64,000 nucleotides of DNA from Telmatactis stephensoni. Taxonomy: Eukaryota > Cnidaria > Anthozoa > Actiniaria > Isophelliidae. Under the pieces are notes generated by a model, which ran no database searches, had not been told where the DNA came from, and worked only from the letters and a program-made list of their open reading frames with translations. The stretch's first letter is position 1. Each line of letters opens with the position of its first letter. The position numbers were made by a program, and so were the translations under genes. The stretch is taken from assembly GCA_029948255.1 (NCBI GenBank), contig JALIZF010001589.1:124001-188000 (forward strand), read 5' to 3'. Positions 61,498-64,000 of this stretch are shown here, in pieces.

Positions 61498-62466
61498 TGT
61501 ATCTATTGGACATACTAAATCAAATGATCTAGTTATTACGCATGCATTGGTGGCCCTCAGGGATCTGTGCTAGGTCCTCTCTTGTTTCTTCTTTACATTA
61601 ATGACTTTAATCGCTCCTGTACTCTATTTGATTTTCACATATTTGCAGATGACACCAACTTATTTTGTTCCCATAGTAGCCTAATTACCCTCGAATCTCT
61701 CATCAATGAAAACCTAAATCATATTGCAGACTGGTTTATTGCAAATAAGCTTTCATTAAATATTGATAAAACTAGTTATGTTATATTTCACCCTTCTCAA
61801 AAAATAACAAGATATAAAACCAGATTAATGATCTCAGATAAAGAAATAAAGGAAGAAAAACATATGAAATACTTAGGAATATATATTGACTCCCACCTGG
61901 AAAAATACATTTCATATATTTCTCAAAAAATTAAACGTAGTATTGGGATACTGTCAAAACTTCGTCATTTTGTAAATTCTTTGATCCTTACTCAGTTGTA
62001 TTATTCACTAATATATCCATTCTTAACATATGCTGTAGTTACTTGGGGCAATACGTATCCAACCTCATTACAGCCTCTCTATATTTTACAAAAAAAGGCA
62101 GTTAGAATAATGACCTTTTCAAATTACGATGCACATTCTAGTCCACTTTTCCATAGATTGGGATTGCTAAAGCTTGCTGATTTAATTTATGTTAATAATG
62201 CAATTTTCATGTACGATTTTTGTGCTGGTAGACTCCCAGCAATCTTTAATGATTTTTTCAAAAGTATAAGAAATGTACATCAATACGATACTAGATTAGC
62301 ATCCAAAAAGTCATGTTATCTTCATAAAATAAAGACAAATTATGGAAAATTTAATATTCGATATGTAGGTGCAAAACTCTGGAATTCAATCGACGATGAG
62401 CTGAAGTCTAAAAGTCGTATTTCTTTTAAACGGCTCATAAAAAATACCATCTTGAATGGATATTAG
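61498..62466 (+). pseudogene. LINE reverse transcriptase core and C-terminus
   Basis: From 61552 the frame reads GGPQGSVLGPLLFLLYINDF, then FADDTNLF (RT catalytic Asp-Asp), NKLSLNIDKTSYVIFH, KYLGIYID and LYYSLIYPFLTYAVVTWGNT, and ends TILNGY plus TAG. A frameshift lies just upstream near 61550. It is the 3' part of the LINE at 58448-62836. Because this block is long and open, the insertion may be fairly young. Confidence 0.93.
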
Positions 62467-62929
62467 CTAGTCGTAATGTACATTTGTTATATGCCCTTTC
62501 TTTTTTCTTTCTTTCTTTCTTTCGCTTTTATATTTTGTGTTTTTGTGAATCAATCTATGTATATTTCTATATGTAATTCAACTAATTAACATTTTTAAGT
62601 CAAAACATCATTTTATTATTATTGTCTTATGATTTCTTTTGTGTGATATTTGTATACACGTCCCATCATTTCAGTATTAAGAAAAATCTATCCAAGCATG
62701 GCCCAGCTGCTTGGCCCGATTAGCTCCGCTATTCCAAGCAGCTGCGCTCTCTCCAAAGGAAAAATATATATTGATAATTGTAATATAAAGTAATATATGG
62801 GCGAAATAAACGAATTTGTTGTTGTTGTTGTGCTTGGAGGATGGAGCGAGGCAGTCGAGAGCGATATCATTGATATCGTTGATGGAGAGAAAGCATCAAA
62901 GGTCCTAAAGAAGATGCAGAGGAGTATCA

Positions 62930-63170
62930 TTTCCAGCTCACTGAACATTGCCAGAACATTTAAAGTATTGACTTGATGAACTATGAATGCATCTATTGTA
63001 GTTGTATAATAACTGAATAATATTATTTTCTGAGAACATTTAAAGTATTGACTTGATGGAATATGAATGAATTTAATATAGTTGCAATAGTATTATTTTA
63101 TATTTCGAAGCATTATTTTATTTCACATCTCATTGAACATTGCCAGAACATTTAAAGTAGGCGTAATAAT
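62930..63170 (+). repeat. Short tandem remnants of the RLE LINE 3' end
   Basis: AACATTTAAAGTA(T/G) occurs near 62955, 63035 and 63146, each next to remnants of ATTGCCAGAACA or TTGACTTGATG. This suggests two partial duplications of the 3' end. Confidence 0.65.
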
Positions 63171-63543
63171 GAGTAATTATATACCCCAAATCAGCGTAAG
63201 AATGGGAAGTTTAGTATATTATTAATAAGTAATCATATGATTTCTACGGGCTCGTACAATTTTGATAATCTTTAAAAAACACACTCGTGCAAATTAATTC
63301 CAAATTGAACTCGAAACCGTATGATTACCTTAACTAATAATAATAATATTAATCCATTATTTGTTTAAGCAACTATTGGCTGATGTGGACCTGCTGTCTC
63401 TCACCATCACTACTTCTACATTTACATTATACATACTTGTAACACTCGACTCGCGTGTTGATTTTTGCTGAGGAAAACCGGAGTACCCGGAGAAAAATCC
63501 TCGTGGCAAGGGAGAGAACAACCTGACATCAAAAAACTCAATA
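63171..63543. other. Repeat-derived tract
   Basis: AATCATATGATTTCTACGGG...CGAAACCGTATGATTACC (about 63231-63329) is an imperfect inverted pair related to 39572-39678. GGCTGATGTGGACCTGC at about 63379 matches the LINE 3' end word at 8601. Confidence 0.5.
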
Positions 63544-63962
63544 GGCCATATGCACTAACAGGTCACGTGACCCTATCTCCCCTAAATCAAGCCCCGCCAT
63601 CAAAATGGACTCCAAAAAATGAAAGAGCACCTCGATATTAGTAAAAGTGCAATGTTTCAGTTTATAAAATGAATAAGAGAAAAAATGACAGCAAATTTAA
63701 GATTAGATATTTTCTTAAGATTCGTTCGGGAAAGCGTGTTGGATGGCACGAGCTTGCCATCCAAGGCGTTTTTCCAAACGATTAATCTTAAGAAAATATC
63801 CAATCTTCAATTTACTGTCATTTCTCCTGTATTACATCTTATGAGCTGAAACTTTTCACTTTTACTAATATCGAGGTGCTCTTTCCATTGCTGGCGTTCA
63901 TTTTGACGGTGCTACTTGATTTAGGGGAGACAGGGTCACATGACCTGATGGTGCATATGGCC
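63544..63962. mobile_element. Tc1/mariner-like fold-back MITE, copy 2
   Basis: It has the same ends (GGCCATATGCAC), TA flanks (63542-63543, 63963-63964) and central GGATGGCACGAGCTTGCCATCC as copy 1 at 3431-3846. It has small differences throughout. Confidence 0.85.
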
Positions 63963-64000
63963 TATTCACATATGATACAGCGCCCAAGCTGGGACTCGAA

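Larger units (their letters stand above)
58448..62836 (+). pseudogene. 5'-truncated APE-type LINE (CR1/jockey-like) with three insertions
   Basis: The remnant begins at the end of the endonuclease (TDHLPIFLII, after a frameshift). It runs through the linker (KPWVTGGINTSIKIKEKLYK) and RT blocks (NYRPISLLSFFSKIMEKL; FGFREKHST; IFLDFSKAFDTVDH). It is broken by elements at 59258-60105, 60456-61179 and 61354-61495. Its RT core and C-terminus are at 61498-62466. The 3' end has GAAATAAACGAATTTG and a (TTG)n tail. Frameshifts show it is inactive. Confidence 0.88.
57935..62990 (+). pseudogene. RLE-type LINE C-terminus, split by a later LINE
   Basis: Left part 57935-58381 begins PETIAHVLAGCSALSQNKYL (an H-x4-C knuckle context), continues NRVDARIVDHMKKKVLLIE (RVD, 14 residues, then E, like the RLE catalytic pattern), and reads KDEEKTLKYGPL before an in-frame TGA that is probably a decayed CGA. 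The right part resumes at about 62830 (VLGGWSEAVESDIIDIVD) and ends SSSLNIARTFKVLT. Between them is a 5'-truncated APE-type LINE. The RLE assignment is family knowledge applied to visible residues. It is a pseudogene. Confidence 0.78.

Overview
The window looks like nuclear DNA of a metazoan. A cnidarian, probably an anthozoan such as a stony coral, is my best inference. The evidence is intron-split genes with GT..AG junctions, a single-exon class A GPCR of a type common in cnidarians, a D-cysteine desulfhydrase/ACC-deaminase-like enzyme gene of the kind kept by many marine invertebrates, and heavy colonisation by small inverted-repeat DNA elements, LINEs and simple repeats. No operons, ribosome binding sites, rRNA genes, intact tRNA genes or CRISPR arrays were seen. 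Most open frames over 60 codons here are chance or run through simple repeats.

Three host genes can be supported. (1) At 1-1693 on the minus strand are four exons of a PLP-dependent D-cysteine desulfhydrase/ACC deaminase-like gene, cut by the left window edge. (2) At 16391-31643 on the plus strand is a ten-exon gene for a small mucin-like type I membrane protein of 245 residues. It has a signal peptide, a Ser/Thr/Pro-rich stalk built from seven tiny exons that are all phase 1 on both sides, one membrane span and a short cytoplasmic tail. Two stalk exons are identical tandem copies and a third is a diverged copy. I do not recognise this protein, and I assembled it by hand from splice signals and frame. 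(3) At 40704-41675 on the minus strand is an intact intronless rhodopsin-class GPCR of 323 residues, with altered toggle-switch and NPxxY motifs.

The rest is a dense archive of transposable elements. At least four elements sit between TTAA sites (piggyBac-like target choice), and three of them share an internal GGGGGTCACCGT-like motif. Other groups are MULE-like elements with 9-bp duplications, Harbinger-like elements with TTA duplications, hAT-like elements starting CAGGGCCG, and Tc1/mariner-like fold-backs between TA dinucleotides. Many are almost perfect long palindromes and several are nested. The introns of the mucin-like gene hold at least eight of them. At 57.9-63.0 kb an APE-type LINE lies inside the C-terminal remnant of a probable RLE-type LINE, and the inner LINE is itself broken by three further insertions.

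Long simple-sequence blocks include (AAAAG)n, (TTTA)n, (TTATG)n, (CCTTT)n and (GTTCGCTC)n. A compound block at 50.8-52.2 kb consists of a 66-bp minisatellite followed by (CCAA)n, (CTAA)n, (GGTTT)n and (GTT)n.
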